This document shows, one piece after another, positions 45,215-54,852 of a DNA stretch of 64,000 nucleotides. Where the stretch lies: positions 36,678 through 100,677 of the forward strand of contig NZ_JRKO01000015.1 in assembly GCF_000763885.1 (NCBI RefSeq). Direction: 5' to 3'. The DNA is from Paracoccus versutus. Lineage in GTDB: Bacteria > Pseudomonadota > Alphaproteobacteria > Rhodobacterales > Rhodobacteraceae. Numbering within the stretch: the stretch's first letter is position 1; each line of letters opens with the position of its first letter. Under the pieces are notes generated by a model. The model was not told where the DNA came from. It made no database searches and worked only from the letters and a program-made list of their open reading frames with translations. Both the position numbers and the translations under genes were made by a program.

Positions 45215-45398
45215 TCGGTATCGAAGGGCGAATCTGACGGCGCGTGCGCGACAGGGCGTCCGCAAAATCGGAAAAAAGGGCAGGGGTGCCCCGGTTTCAG
45301 CCGGGGCAGGGTGGCACCGGCATCCGGGGTCGCATCGGCCTTGCCCATGCGCGGCGCGTTGCCCGCAAGCGGCGCAGGATATCAGGAGAAGAACCAAG

Positions 45399-46208
45399 GT
45401 GTTGACGAACAGCAGCAAATCGAATGACGCGGTCCTGGATCGCCTGGCCGGCTTTGCCGCAATCCTCGCCGATGAAAGCCGCCGGATGCTTCTGGACGTG
45501 GTCGCGCAGGATCGCGCGATCGAGATGAAGGCCGACCGCAGTTTCGTCACCGACATGGACCTGGCCATCGAGATGCGGCTGCGCGAACTGATCTCGGACG
45601 CCCATCCCGACCATGGCGTCGTGGGCGAGGAACAGGACGCCTCGGACCCGGATGCGGAATTCGTCTGGGTGCTGGACCCCATCGACGGCACCGCACCCTT
45701 CATCGCGGGGATGCCGGTATTCGGCACGCTGATCGCGCTGATGCATCGCGGCAAGCCGGTGATCGGCGTGATCGACCACCCCTCGGGCGGCAATCGCTGG
45801 CTGGGGGTCGCGGGCCGGCCGACGCTGCTGAACGGCAGCCCGTGCCGGACGCGGGCCTGCGCCGATATCGGCGCCGCGATCCTGTCGGTCTGCAACCCGG
45901 ATTTCTTCCACCCCGAGGAATATCCGGCGCTGGACGCGCTGCGCGAGGCGACGGCCTGGCGCATCTATGGCGGCGCCTGCCTCAGCTTCGGGCTGCTGGC
46001 CTCGGGGCGGACGGATGTCCATATCGACACGCAGTTCAAGATCCACGACCTCGCCCCCTATGCGCCGATCATCGAAGGCGCGGGCGGGGTCGTCACCGAC
46101 TGGGATGGCCAGCCGCTGACCCTGTCGAGCGGCCCGCGCATCCTGGCGGCGGGCGATCCGGCGCGGCATCGCGACGCGCTGGAGCTGGTCCAGCGCGCGA
46201 TGCGCTAG
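45399..46208 (+). CDS. Inositol monophosphatase-family phosphatase (histidinol-phosphatase-like)
   Basis: 269 residues from a GTG at 45399; AGGAGAAG lies eight bases upstream and the family's N-terminal helix starts at once. The lithium-sensitive phosphatase motifs are complete: GEEQD, the metal loop DPIDGTAPF, and the C-terminal IHDLAPYAPIIEGAGG in place of the usual WD. The enzyme removes phosphate from small alcohols such as inositol or histidinol phosphates using magnesium. It directly precedes an importer of the ferric/sugar-phosphate type, so it may dephosphorylate the imported compound. Confidence 0.85.
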   Translation: MLTNSSKSNDAVLDRLAGFAAILADESRRMLLDVVAQDRAIEMKADRSFVTDMDLAIEMRLRELISDAHPDHGVVGEEQDASDPDAEFVWVLDPIDGTAPFIAGMPVFGTLIALMHRGKPVIGVIDHPSGGNRWLGVAGRPTLLNGSPCRTRACADIGAAILSVCNPDFFHPEEYPALDALREATAWRIYGGACLSFGLLASGRTDVHIDTQFKIHDLAPYAPIIEGAGGVVTDWDGQPLTLSSGPRILAAGDPARHRDALELVQRAMR

Positions 46209-46235
46209 GCGACTTCTGGGGAGGAGACAGAGGGA

Positions 46236-47297
46236 ATGGGGATTGATATCCAGAAACTGGGCGTCGCCTATGGCGATCACCTGGTCATCGACGGGCTTTC
46301 GCTGAGGATCGAGCCCGGATCGTTCTTCACGCTGCTGGGCCCGTCGGGCTGCGGCAAGACCACGCTTCTGCGCACCATCGCGGGCTTCATCGACGCGGCG
46401 GCGGGGCGGATCCTGTTCGGCGACAAGGACGTGACCGGCCTGCCGGCGCATCGGCGCGACATCGGCATGGTGTTCCAGGATTACGCCTTGTTTCCCGACA
46501 AGACCGTGAACGACAACGTGGCCTACGGGCTGCGGGCGCGCGGCCAGGACGGCGCCACGATCCGGCGCAAGGTCGGCGAGGCGCTGGAACGCGTCGGCCT
46601 GGGCCACCTGGGCGGGCGGCATCCGGCGGCGCTGTCGGGCGGCCAGCGCCAGCGGGTCGCGCTGGCCCGTGCGCTGGTGATCCAGCCGACGGTGCTGTTG
46701 ATGGACGAGCCGCTGTCGAACCTCGACGCCAAGCTGCGGGTGCAGGTGCGCGACACCATCACCGAATTGCAGCGCGAGGCCGGGATCACCACCGTCTTCG
46801 TGACCCACGACCAGGAAGAGGCGCTGGCCATGTCCGACCGGATCGGGGTGATGAAAAGCGGCCGGCTGGAACAGGTCGGCACGCCCTCCGAGATCTATCG
46901 CGACTCGGTCTCGTCCTATGTCGCGGATTTCGTCGGCGCGGCCAATACGGTCGAGATCGACGCGCCCGGCGCGGCGCCGGGCATGGTCACGGTCCGCCTG
47001 GGCGGGCATGCGCTTTCGGCGCGCGTGCCGGCGCCCCTGGCCGGGTCCAGGGCGGTGCTGATCGCGCGGCCCGAGGACATCGCGCTGTCCCCGCAGGGCA
47101 CGGGCGGCGCCAACAGCGTGCAGGGCACCGTCAGCCGCCGGCAATATCTGGGCGGCAAGACGCATTACCTGATCGGAATCGGCCAAGACGTCGCGCTGGC
47201 GGTGGAAACCCATGGCGACGGCCATGACCGCTACATGCCCGGCGCCGATGTCGAGCTGTCCTTCGACCCGGCGAAGACCCTGGTGCTGGCGTCATGA
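46236..47297 (+). CDS. ABC transporter ATP-binding protein (FbpC/AfuC/PotA-like)
   Basis: 353 residues. Walker A GPSGCGKTT, signature [16 protein letters not shown], Walker B VLLMDEPLSNLD and the switch VTHDQEEAL are intact. A TOBE domain (about 280-350) follows, as in importers of iron, polyamines, phosphonates or sugar phosphates. GAGGAGACAGAGG precedes the ATG. The permease start overlaps its stop by four bases. It energises the three-gene importer that continues to 50020. Confidence 0.92.
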   Translation: MGIDIQKLGVAYGDHLVIDGLSLRIEPGSFFTLLGPSGCGKTTLLRTIAGFIDAAAGRILFGDKDVTGLPAHRRDIGMVFQDYALFPDKTVNDNVAYGLRARGQDGATIRRKVGEALERVGLGHLGGRHPAALSGGQRQRVALARALVIQPTVLLMDEPLSNLDAKLRVQVRDTITELQREAGITTVFVTHDQEEALAMSDRIGVMKSGRLEQVGTPSEIYRDSVSSYVADFVGAANTVEIDAPGAAPGMVTVRLGGHALSARVPAPLAGSRAVLIARPEDIALSPQGTGGANSVQGTVSRRQYLGGKTHYLIGIGQDVALAVETHGDGHDRYMPGADVELSFDPAKTLVLAS

Positions 47298-48937
47298 GCG
47301 GGGGGTCCGGCAATCGCACCGTATGGTGGTGGATCTCGCTGGCCGCGATGGTGGTCATGGTGGTGTTCCTGCTTTATCCGCTGCTGACCATCCTGACCGG
47401 CAGCTTCGGCGGCGGCGAACGGAACGGCTGGGCGCAACTGCTGGCCGATCCGCGCTATCTCGAGGCCGTGCGCAACACGCTGGTCCTGGCGACGGCGGTG
47501 ACGGGGCTTTCGGTCTGCCTGGGCGTGCCGCTGGCCTATCTGGCCTCGCGCTACGAGTTTCCCGGCAAGTCGGCGCTGGCGCTCTTGCCGCTGATCGCGC
47601 TGGTGATCCCCGAGGTCATCGCCGCGCAGACCTGGCTGATGCTGGTCGGCAACAACGGCGTCGTCACCCGCGCGCTGCGCAGCGTGGACATCGTCCTGCC
47701 CAGCTTCTACGGCTGGCCGGGGCTGATCGTCTCGCTGACCTTTACCTATTACGCCTATGTCTATATCAGCACGCTGGCAGCGATCCGCGGCTTCGACGTG
47801 CAGCTGGAAGAGGCCGCCCGCAGCCTCGGCACCTCGCCCGCCCGGTCGCGGCTCAAGGTGCTGGTGCCGGTGATCATGCCCTCGGTCATGGCCGGCGCGC
47901 TGCTGGTCTTTACCATGGTCATGGGCAATTTCGGCACTTCGTCGATCCTGGGCGGCAAGGTGCGGTTGCTTTCCGTGATGACCTACCAGGCCGCCGTGGC
48001 CGAGGGCGGCGCCGACCCGGTGATGCAAAGCACGCTGGCCAGCGTCGCGGTCGGGCTGATCGTGATCGTGCTGTTCCTGCAGCGCTGGGTGCTGTCGCGC
48101 GGGCGCTACCAGGTGGTGCAGGGCCGCAATGCCCGGCCGGTGCCGCTGTCGGGCCGCCAGGGCTGGCTGATCGGCGGGGCGGCGGGTGCGGTGGTGATCG
48201 TGTCGCTGATGCCGCTGGCCATGCTGGTTGCGGGGGCCTTCACCGTCTCGCGCGGGCCGGTGATGCGCTGGGGCGAATGGACGCTGGCGAATTTCGAGCG
48301 GCTGCTGCTGACCAATCCCACGCCGATCCTCAACACGCTGGCCTATTCCGCCGTCGCCACGCTGATCGGCATCGCCGCCAGCACGCTGGTCAGCTACATG
48401 ATCGTCAAGAAGAAGAACCTGTTCACCCCGGCGCTGGACTATCTCAGCACCCTGCCGCTGGCGCTTTCGGGCACGGCGATCGGGATCGGCCTCGCCATGT
48501 CCTTCAACAGCGGCTGGCTGCATCTGACGGGAACCGGGGCCATCGTCGTCCTGGCCTATGTCATCCGGCGGCTGCCCTTCTCGATGCGCAGCGCCTCGTC
48601 CACGCTCTACAACATCCCCGATTCCATCGAGGAGGCGTCGATCAGCCTTGGCGTGGCCCCGGTGCCCAGCTTCTTCAAGGTGGTGCTGCCGCTGATGGTG
48701 CCCGCCATCGCCTCGGCCATGGTGCTGACCTGGGCGGTGACGGTGTCCGAACTCAGCGCGTCGATCATCGTCTATTCCGGCGGGCGCGAGACCATGCCGA
48801 TCCAGATCTACAAGCTGATCGACAGCAACCTGATGGCGCAGGCCTCGGCCATGGGGGTGCTGCTGCTGGCGGTGATCCTGCTGCCGATCTTCGTCGCGAC
48901 CAAGCTGTTCCGGGTCGAGCTGTTCTCGTCCCGCTAG
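47294..48937 (+). CDS. ABC transporter permease, two fused permease domains (FbpB/AfuB-like)
   Basis: 547 residues with about twelve helices in two homologous halves. Each half carries an EAA loop: LEEAARSLGTSPARSRLKVL at about 169-188 and IEEASISLGVAPVPSFFKVV near residues 443-462. Fused permeases of this size are characteristic of the ferric-iron / sugar-phosphate / 2-aminoethylphosphonate importers. It lies between its ATPase and the substrate-binding protein. Confidence 0.92.
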   Translation: MSGGSGNRTVWWWISLAAMVVMVVFLLYPLLTILTGSFGGGERNGWAQLLADPRYLEAVRNTLVLATAVTGLSVCLGVPLAYLASRYEFPGKSALALLPLIALVIPEVIAAQTWLMLVGNNGVVTRALRSVDIVLPSFYGWPGLIVSLTFTYYAYVYISTLAAIRGFDVQLEEAARSLGTSPARSRLKVLVPVIMPSVMAGALLVFTMVMGNFGTSSILGGKVRLLSVMTYQAAVAEGGADPVMQSTLASVAVGLIVIVLFLQRWVLSRGRYQVVQGRNARPVPLSGRQGWLIGGAAGAVVIVSLMPLAMLVAGAFTVSRGPVMRWGEWTLANFERLLLTNPTPILNTLAYSAVATLIGIAASTLVSYMIVKKKNLFTPALDYLSTLPLALSGTAIGIGLAMSFNSGWLHLTGTGAIVVLAYVIRRLPFSMRSASSTLYNIPDSIEEASISLGVAPVPSFFKVVLPLMVPAIASAMVLTWAVTVSELSASIIVYSGGRETMPIQIYKLIDSNLMAQASAMGVLLLAVILLPIFVATKLFRVELFSSR

Positions 48938-49018
48938 GCCCCGCGCCGCCGGCCCGGCCGGGAGAGGTCGGCGAGCGTCACACAGAGCCATCACCCCGGA
49001 ATGCAGAGGAGGAAAGAC

Positions 49019-50020
49019 ATGAACCCTGGATTTACCCGCCGCGTCGTGCTGTGCGGCCTGGCCGCCACCTTGCTGCCGACAATCGGCCTGGCGCAGGATG
49101 CCGGCGGCACGGTCGTCGTCTATACGCCTGCGCCCGCCCAGGCGGTCGAGGCGGTGACCGACAGCCTGCGCCAGCTTGAGCCGCAGATCTCGCTCAGCAC
49201 CATCACCGGCGGCAGCGGCCAGCTTCTGCGCCGGCTGGAGGCCGAGGCCTCCGCCCCGCAGGCCGACCTGTTCTGGAGTTCGAGCGAAAACACCCTCGGC
49301 GGTTTTCGCGACCTGTTCGAGCCCTATCGCTCGACCCAGCTCGACACGATTCCCGCGGCGCTGCACCAGCCCGAGGATCTGTGGACCGCGACCTTCAGCC
49401 ATGTCGTGGTCGCGATGGTGAACACCGACCAGCTTGGCGACATTCCCGCCCCGACGAAATGGCAGGATTTCCTGGACCCTGCTTGGAAGGGCAAGCTGGC
49501 CATCGCCGATCCGAACAACAGTTCGACCGCCTATACCATCCTGTGGGGGATCGACCAGCTGATGGGCCCCGAGGCGCTGGAAAAGCTGGCGCAGAACGTG
49601 ACGGTGAACAGCTCGGCCTCGTCGATCCTGCGCGGCGTGGCGCAGGGTGAATTCGTGGCCGGGCTGACCTTCGAGGCCAATGCCTATGCCTATGTCGCCG
49701 GCGGCCAGTCCGAGATTTCGCTGGTCTATCCCGAGGAGGGCACCTTCACCTCGACCGAGTTCATGGCGCTGGTGAAGGACGCGCCCAATCCCGAACTGGG
49801 GCGGCGGACGATGGACGCGATCCTGTCCAGGGAAACCCAGGTCGCGCTGCTGGAAAGCACCTTCCGCCGTCCGACCCGCAGCGACATCGTGGTGGGCGAC
49901 CATGCCGACCTGCCCGCGATCGACGAGATCAAGGTCTTTGCCACCGACGAGGCCGAGGCGGCCGCCGGCCGCGACGCCTTCCTCGCGCGCTGGCAGGGCT
50001 ATCTGCAATCCGCCAACTAA
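49019..50020 (+). CDS. ABC transporter substrate-binding protein (FbpA/AfuA-like)
   Basis: 333 residues from the ATG at 49019 (GAGGAGGAAAG upstream). A signal peptide ends near GLAQ/DA (residue 24). The mature protein has the extracellular-solute-binding family 1/6 fold: VVVYTPAPAQAVEAV, then ITGGSGQLLRRLEAEAS and PQADLFWSSS. The tyrosine pair that binds ferric iron in FbpA is not evident; the C-terminal YAYVAGGQSEISLVYPEEGT segment resembles binders of phosphorylated organics. Together with the adjacent phosphatase and DeoR regulator, a sugar- or polyol-phosphate is the favoured ligand, with aminoethylphosphonate as an alternative. Confidence 0.88.
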   Translation: MNPGFTRRVVLCGLAATLLPTIGLAQDAGGTVVVYTPAPAQAVEAVTDSLRQLEPQISLSTITGGSGQLLRRLEAEASAPQADLFWSSSENTLGGFRDLFEPYRSTQLDTIPAALHQPEDLWTATFSHVVVAMVNTDQLGDIPAPTKWQDFLDPAWKGKLAIADPNNSSTAYTILWGIDQLMGPEALEKLAQNVTVNSSASSILRGVAQGEFVAGLTFEANAYAYVAGGQSEISLVYPEEGTFTSTEFMALVKDAPNPELGRRTMDAILSRETQVALLESTFRRPTRSDIVVGDHADLPAIDEIKVFATDEAEAAAGRDAFLARWQGYLQSAN

Positions 50021-50038
50021 GCCCCTGCCGCGAAAAGC

Positions 50039-50064
50039 GCCGCCCGGTGCCCGAGCCGGGCGGC
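50039..50064 (+). terminator. Stem-loop after the substrate-binding protein gene
   Basis: GCCGCCCGG (50039-50047) pairs with CCGGGCGGC (50056-50064) around an 8-base loop, 19 bases after the stop. It is strong but lacks a T-tract. It is the likely end of the phosphatase-ABC transcript. Confidence 0.5.
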
Positions 50065-50173
50065 GGCCCAGGCAAGCGCCGCCGGTCCGCATGGTGTCAC
50101 TCACGGGATCTGCCGTTGGGGCGCCGCGCAGCAAAAACCCCGCAGCGGTGCAGGATGAAGAGAAGGCAAGGAC

Positions 50174-51400
50174 ATGCGCGGGACGGTGATCTCCAACCTG
50201 CAGCGCGAACTGGCCGAGGCGTTCACCGATGCGACGTTCGAGCCGGTGTTCGGCCTGCCCTTTGCCCTGCTGAGCGATGCGGAACGCCATGCGCTGGCCC
50301 GTTTCATCCGGCAGGATTGCGAACAGGGACAGGGCATGGACGATGTGGGGCTTGCCGGTGCCCATGTCATCGGACACCAGCGGGCTATCGGGAAATGGGC
50401 AAGCGCCTGACCGATATGGCGGAAACCCCGCATCGGGCCGAGGTCGCGCTGGACGAGGCGCGGGTGCCTTCCAGCACGGCCGGTCCCCTTGACCGGATCG
50501 AGCAGATGAAGGCCGGGGTCCGGGATCGCGCGGCAGAGCTTTCGACAGCAAATTGCCGGGCCTGACGCGGGGCTGGCGCTTCGCGCGCGCGAGATCCGAA
50601 CCGATATCCTGCGTGCCGAGATCGACCGCGACCTGCCCGGACTTTCCGCCGGCAGCAAGGAGAACGGTGCGCTCGATCAGCTTTTGCGGCTGGCCGAACG
50701 CATCGCCGATGAGGATATCCTGCCTGACGCACGGCAAGGGCAGCAGGATCGCATCGCGCCGCCCGCCCTGAGGACAAGCGATGAATACGTGACCGCGCTG
50801 ATCGCGGAAGTCGACGCTTTGCCGGTCTCGTTGCAGGGCCTTGCGGATGCCCGGCGCATCGGTGCGTCGCTTGCCCTGATCGTCGATGCAATGCGCGCCC
50901 GCTTCGGTGTCGATCTTCTGCCCCGCGGCCAGCCGCTGCATCTTCGCCGCGCCATGATCGTAGGTGATCCGGCAGTGCTGGGGGCATTCCGTCAGCTCCT
51001 GGCGGATGTCCCCTCCGGTCGCGGCGCGAAAGGGGCGGTGCGAGCCGCCGCGTCGCAATATCTCGATGAGGCGGCGATGCAGTGCCTGCCGGACTATGCC
51101 GCGGTCTACGAAGCGGCTTTGGAAGAGGCGGAGTTGCACGCGATCACCATCACCGACAACAGCCGCGATCCCGGCCCGGACGAACCGACCCGAGGATATC
51201 GCCCGCTTCGCGCTGGACCACGTGCGCGCGGTGAACGCGACGATCTCGCAGATCGAGGATGACTGCATGCGGGGCGCCGCGGGCATCGGCAACAATCCGG
51301 TGCGCGCGATGGAGTGCCAGACCATGCAGTCTGGGCGGTGCAAAAGGGCTTTGCATCCGAGCTGGTCTCGATCACCAAGCCATCCTGCTCTGCTGAGGCC
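50174..51400 (+). pseudogene. Decayed gene of unknown family
   Basis: Protein-like stretches follow one another in alternating frames. First come MRGTVISNLQRELAEAFTDA and LSDAERHALARFIRQD. After a shift come MAETPHRAEVALDEARVP and IEQMKAGVRDRAAELS, then a 190-codon helical piece starting LRLAERIADEDILPDARQGQ (50684-51262). The end is EDIARFALDHVRAVNATISQ in another frame. A ribosome binding site (AAGGA) precedes the first ATG. At least three frameshifts are needed to join them. The reconstructed protein would be about 400 residues, helix-rich and hydrophilic; I do not recognise its family. Confidence 0.45.
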
Positions 51401-51677
51401 GGGGGTTTTCCATGCTATTTTCAGCGGGGGGCTGACCGACCGCTACGGCACGCGCAATGCGCGGTGAAGCTGGGGATGAAGAATGCGCAGAGGATGCATC
51501 CAGGGCAGGGGCTGGCGCAGAAGCCCGTTCCGCCCGATCTCGCATGGATTGCGCCCAGGCAGGTTCCCGGTCGGCAAGACGGGTAACGAGACCGCAGAGC
51601 CCAACGATGCCCGTCCCGGCCGCCAAAGCGCTTCGCAACTGGGGACGCTTTGGACTGCAAAGCCGGTTTGCGCCGCC

Positions 51678-52418
51678 TCACGCCATGCCGCGCAACAGCA
51701 TTTCCCCGCCCAGCAGGGCGAGCATGATCAGGAACCAGCGCCGGAAGGTGGCGGGGCTGACGGCGCGGCGCAGGATCTGTCCCGCCCCCATGCCGATCAG
51801 CGCCGGAACGACGGCCAGCACGGAAAGCGCAAGCTGATCGACCTGCCAGACCTGGCGCGAGGCCAGGCCAAGTGCCAGGGCGATGGTCGACGTGGTGAAG
51901 GACATGCCAAGCGCCTGGACCAACTCGTCCTTCTCCAGCCCAAGCGCCTGCAGCCAGGGCACCGCCGGGATCACGAAGACCCCGGTGCCGCCGGCAATCA
52001 GCCCGGTGACAAGCCCGACCAGCGGCGACAGCCAGCGCTCCTGGACAGGCGAGACACGGAACGGCGGCGCGAGAAGGGTATAGAGCGCATAGGCGATCAG
52101 GGTCGCGCCGAGGCCTGCGGTCGTTACTCCGGCATTTTCGCCGGCCAGCAGCGGCGCGGCAATCAGTGTGCTCGCCATGCTCGCTGCCATCATCGGCCAA
52201 AGCCGCCGCGCCAATGCGCCGATGCGCGGACCGGCCAGAAGCTGCCAGAGATTGGTGACCATCGACGGGACGATCAGCAGGCTCGCGGCGGCCAGGGGGG
52301 ACAGCAGCGCGCCAAGGACGCCCATGGCGAGGGTGGGCAGCCCCATGCCGGTCACGCCCTTGACGATCCCGGCGGCAAGGAAGGTGAGGGCGATCAGCGG
52401 GACAGTGAAATCGGTCAT
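51678..52418 (-). CDS. TauE/SafE (TSUP)-family membrane transporter
   Basis: 246 residues with about eight membrane helices. The two family repeats are seen: FLAAGIVKGVTGMGLPTLAM near the N-terminus and GLVTGLIAGGTGVFVIPAVP near 130-150. The family exports sulfite, sulfonates or related anions. The divergent LysR gene 97 bases away is its likely regulator. No sulfur-metabolism gene is adjacent, although the ComA-like protein at 1600-2385 would also handle sulfite if it kept its family activity. Confidence 0.88.
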   Translation of the reverse strand: MTDFTVPLIALTFLAAGIVKGVTGMGLPTLAMGVLGALLSPLAAASLLIVPSMVTNLWQLLAGPRIGALARRLWPMMAASMASTLIAAPLLAGENAGVTTAGLGATLIAYALYTLLAPPFRVSPVQERWLSPLVGLVTGLIAGGTGVFVIPAVPWLQALGLEKDELVQALGMSFTTSTIALALGLASRQVWQVDQLALSVLAVVPALIGMGAGQILRRAVSPATFRRWFLIMLALLGGEMLLRGMA

Positions 52419-52515
52419 GGTCTGTCCATAATCGAGGGGGAGCGCCGGACAATGCGGAACCTCCGCAGCCAGGCTTCGGCTGTTCCGAAGGCTGATTCTG
52501 ACCTATGCTGCCGGA

Positions 52516-53409
52516 ATGCGCTTCGACCTGACCGATCTTCGCCTGTTCCTTGCCGTGGCCGATGCCGGCAGCATCACCCATGGCGCCGCCGATGCCGGGC
52601 TTTCGCTGCCCGCCGCCAGCGAGCGGCTGCGGGACATGGAACTGGCCGGCGGCGTCAGGCTGCTGGAGCGCGGGCGGCGCGGCGTGACGCTGACCGAGGC
52701 GGGCGAGGCGTTGGCCCATCACGCGCGCCTGATCTCCCGCCAGATGGCCATGATGCGCGGGGAGCTTGGCGAATATGCCACGGGCCTGCGCTCGACCGTG
52801 CGGCTTCTGTCGAACACGGCCGCCATCGCCGAGCTGCTGCCGCAGCGGCTTGCGGCGTGGATGGCGGCGAACCCGCGCATCGACCTCGACCTGAAGGAAC
52901 GCCAGAGCATCGAGATCGCTCGCAGCGTCATGGCGGGCTTTGCCGATATCGGCATCCTTTCGGCGGCGGCGGCGCAGGAGGGGCTGGAGCTGCGCCCCTT
53001 TGCCGAGGACCTGCTGGTCGTCGTCGCCGCGCAGGACGACGCCCTGGCCCGGATGCGGCAGGTCCGCCTTGCCGACCTTGCCGGGCGTCATTTCATCGGC
53101 CTGTCCGGCAGCGCGCTTCAGGATCACATCGCGGCGCAGGCGGCGGCGATGGGGATGCAGTTGCGCTATCGCGTCCGGCTGCGCACATTCGATGGAATTT
53201 GCCGGATGGCCGGCGCGGGTGCCGGTATCGGCATCGTGCCCCGGACCGCTGCCCGGCGGATGAAGCGGACCTCGGGCATCGCGATTATCCGGCTGGCCGA
53301 CGGTTGGGCGCTGCGGCGCCTGTCGGTCTGCATCAGGGCCGGCACCGAGCTCTCGGCCCCGGCGCAGAGCCTGTTTCGCCACCTGACACAGGGCACGCCC
53401 GCAGCGTGA
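52516..53409 (+). CDS. LysR-family transcriptional regulator
   Basis: 297 residues. The N-terminal helix-turn-helix reads FDLTDLRLFLAVADAGSITH, then GLSLPAASERLRDME. The periplasmic-binding-like effector domain covers about 92-295 (STVRLLSNTAAIAELLPQRL). It is divergent from the TauE/SafE gene, the classic LysR arrangement. The 97-base gap carries GGAAC and GTTCC half-sites (31 bases end to end) that could be a LysR-type site. The effector is unknown. Confidence 0.9.
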   Translation: MRFDLTDLRLFLAVADAGSITHGAADAGLSLPAASERLRDMELAGGVRLLERGRRGVTLTEAGEALAHHARLISRQMAMMRGELGEYATGLRSTVRLLSNTAAIAELLPQRLAAWMAANPRIDLDLKERQSIEIARSVMAGFADIGILSAAAAQEGLELRPFAEDLLVVVAAQDDALARMRQVRLADLAGRHFIGLSGSALQDHIAAQAAAMGMQLRYRVRLRTFDGICRMAGAGAGIGIVPRTAARRMKRTSGIAIIRLADGWALRRLSVCIRAGTELSAPAQSLFRHLTQGTPAA

Positions 53410-53494
53410 CGCGATGCGGCCCGCAGCCGGATCGCCGTCTCGCACCAGAAGCCCTGTGCGGGGTTGTCGGGGAAGATGCGTATTCTGAACCCGC

Positions 53495-53523
53495 CTGGCT
53501 GACTGGCTGACTGGCTGACTGGC
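53495..53523. repeat. Short tandem repeat, CTGGCTGA x 3.6
   Basis: Three exact copies of CTGGCTGA plus CTGGC lie in the 285-base gap after the LysR gene. The gap holds no recognisable gene. The copy number may vary by slippage. Confidence 0.7.
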
Positions 53524-53694
53524 GGGCTGCTCGATGCCGGCCGTCCCATCAGCCCGCAAAGCGAGTTGCGCCCGCATACCTCTCCAGGGCCAACCCGAGC
53601 CATCTCCGCAAGGACGTCCCACCAATTCCGGGCCTGAATACCGCTCCCTTGGGCATCCATCCAATCGAAACGCGCAGGCCCTTGCCCCAGCCGA

Positions 53695-54807
53695 TCAGCG
53701 GCCGTCCTGCGCGGTGACGAGAAGCGCAGCCAGAGCCGCCCTCTGCCGCGCGGACAGGCTGTGGCGCAAGAAGAAGCGGACCATCTCGCGCGATGCATCG
53801 GGGCCCTTCGGATCGGTGAAGCGGCCGGCCGACGAACCGCCCGACCAGGCATGGCCCGATCCCGCGATGCTCCAATGCTCGACCAGCGGGCGCCCGGATC
53901 CGACCCGATGCACGGTTTTGACATAGCGGTGGCCGTTGGGAACCTGGCCCGCAAGCTCGGTCGCGCGCAGGGATGCGTAGGGTTCGCGCGCCCGAATTGC
54001 GGCCAGCCGCCCGTTCCGGGGGTGGACCACGTGATCGCGGCTGCCATGGAAGATGATGGTCGGCTTGGGATGTTGCAGCCGCCAGCCGGGATTGCCTCGC
54101 TGCATCGCCAGCAAGGCGGAAGCCTGGTCCTGCGCCGCGCCCGCGGGCAGCCCGGAATGCGCACCGACCGCCGCGAAGATCTCGGGATAGGTCGCCGCCA
54201 GGATCAGCGCCGCCGAGGCCCCTGCCGAAAGGCCCGCGACATAGACGCGGGCGGGATCGGCGCCATGCCGATGGGTGATGCGGCGGGTCAGGCTGGCCAG
54301 CAGGGCCGGCTCGCCGGAACCGCGGGCCTGATCGTCGCGGCTGAACCAGTTCCAGCAGCGGTTCGGATGCGCCTCGCGCGGCTGCGCCGGATAAACCACC
54401 ATGAAGCCGAACTCCGCCGCCAGCGCGTTCATGCGCGTGCCCTTGGCAAAATCGTCGGGCGTCTGGCCGCAGCCATGCAGCATCACCAGCAAGGGCGGGG
54501 GCCTTGCGTCCGCCGCAAGGCCGGGCGTGAACAGCTTGTAGTGCCTGGCGCCATGTTCGCTGTCATGCGTGCCCGCCCGAAAGCTTGCACCCTGCCGGGC
54601 CTTGCCCTGGACCTTGGCGGTGCGTTTCGCGCGCTTGGGCGGGGCCTTCGCCGGTTTCGCGGCCTTGGGCGTCAGCGCGTTCAGCGCCGTCGTGGCCATC
54701 GAGGCAAGGCGCATGGCAAGCTTCAGCCCGCTGGTCAGCGTCGATGCCGTCTTTCGCGCGCGGCGTCTGCCGGTGCCATGTCTTCGGCGTTTGGAGGGGC
54801 TGGGCAT
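53695..54807 (-). CDS. PHB depolymerase-family esterase
   Basis: 370 residues. A basic, Ala/Lys/Arg-rich N-terminal region of about 85 residues precedes an alpha/beta hydrolase domain with the oxyanion loop VMLHGCGQTPDDFAKGTRMN, the lipase box GLSAGAS, HGSRDHVVHP with the Asp, and SGHAWSG with the His. This matches the esterase_phb family (type 1 catalytic domain), which includes polyhydroxyalkanoate and feruloyl esterases. No Sec signal is visible, so the enzyme may act inside on storage granules, with the basic region aiding granule or nucleic-acid contact. That location is inference. Confidence 0.85.
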   Translation of the reverse strand: MPSPSKRRRHGTGRRRARKTASTLTSGLKLAMRLASMATTALNALTPKAAKPAKAPPKRAKRTAKVQGKARQGASFRAGTHDSEHGARHYKLFTPGLAADARPPPLLVMLHGCGQTPDDFAKGTRMNALAAEFGFMVVYPAQPREAHPNRCWNWFSRDDQARGSGEPALLASLTRRITHRHGADPARVYVAGLSAGASAALILAATYPEIFAAVGAHSGLPAGAAQDQASALLAMQRGNPGWRLQHPKPTIIFHGSRDHVVHPRNGRLAAIRAREPYASLRATELAGQVPNGHRYVKTVHRVGSGRPLVEHWSIAGSGHAWSGGSSAGRFTDPKGPDASREMVRFFLRHSLSARQRAALAALLVTAQDGR

Positions 54808-54852
54808 ATGACCTGGGGCGCTTGATCGGGGAACGTGCTTGCGATGGCCGGC

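Noticed and set aside
47231..51343. A 1370-codon minus-strand frame across the ABC importer genes
   Set aside because: It is a shadow frame crossing several clear plus-strand genes and a terminator; no recognisable domain.
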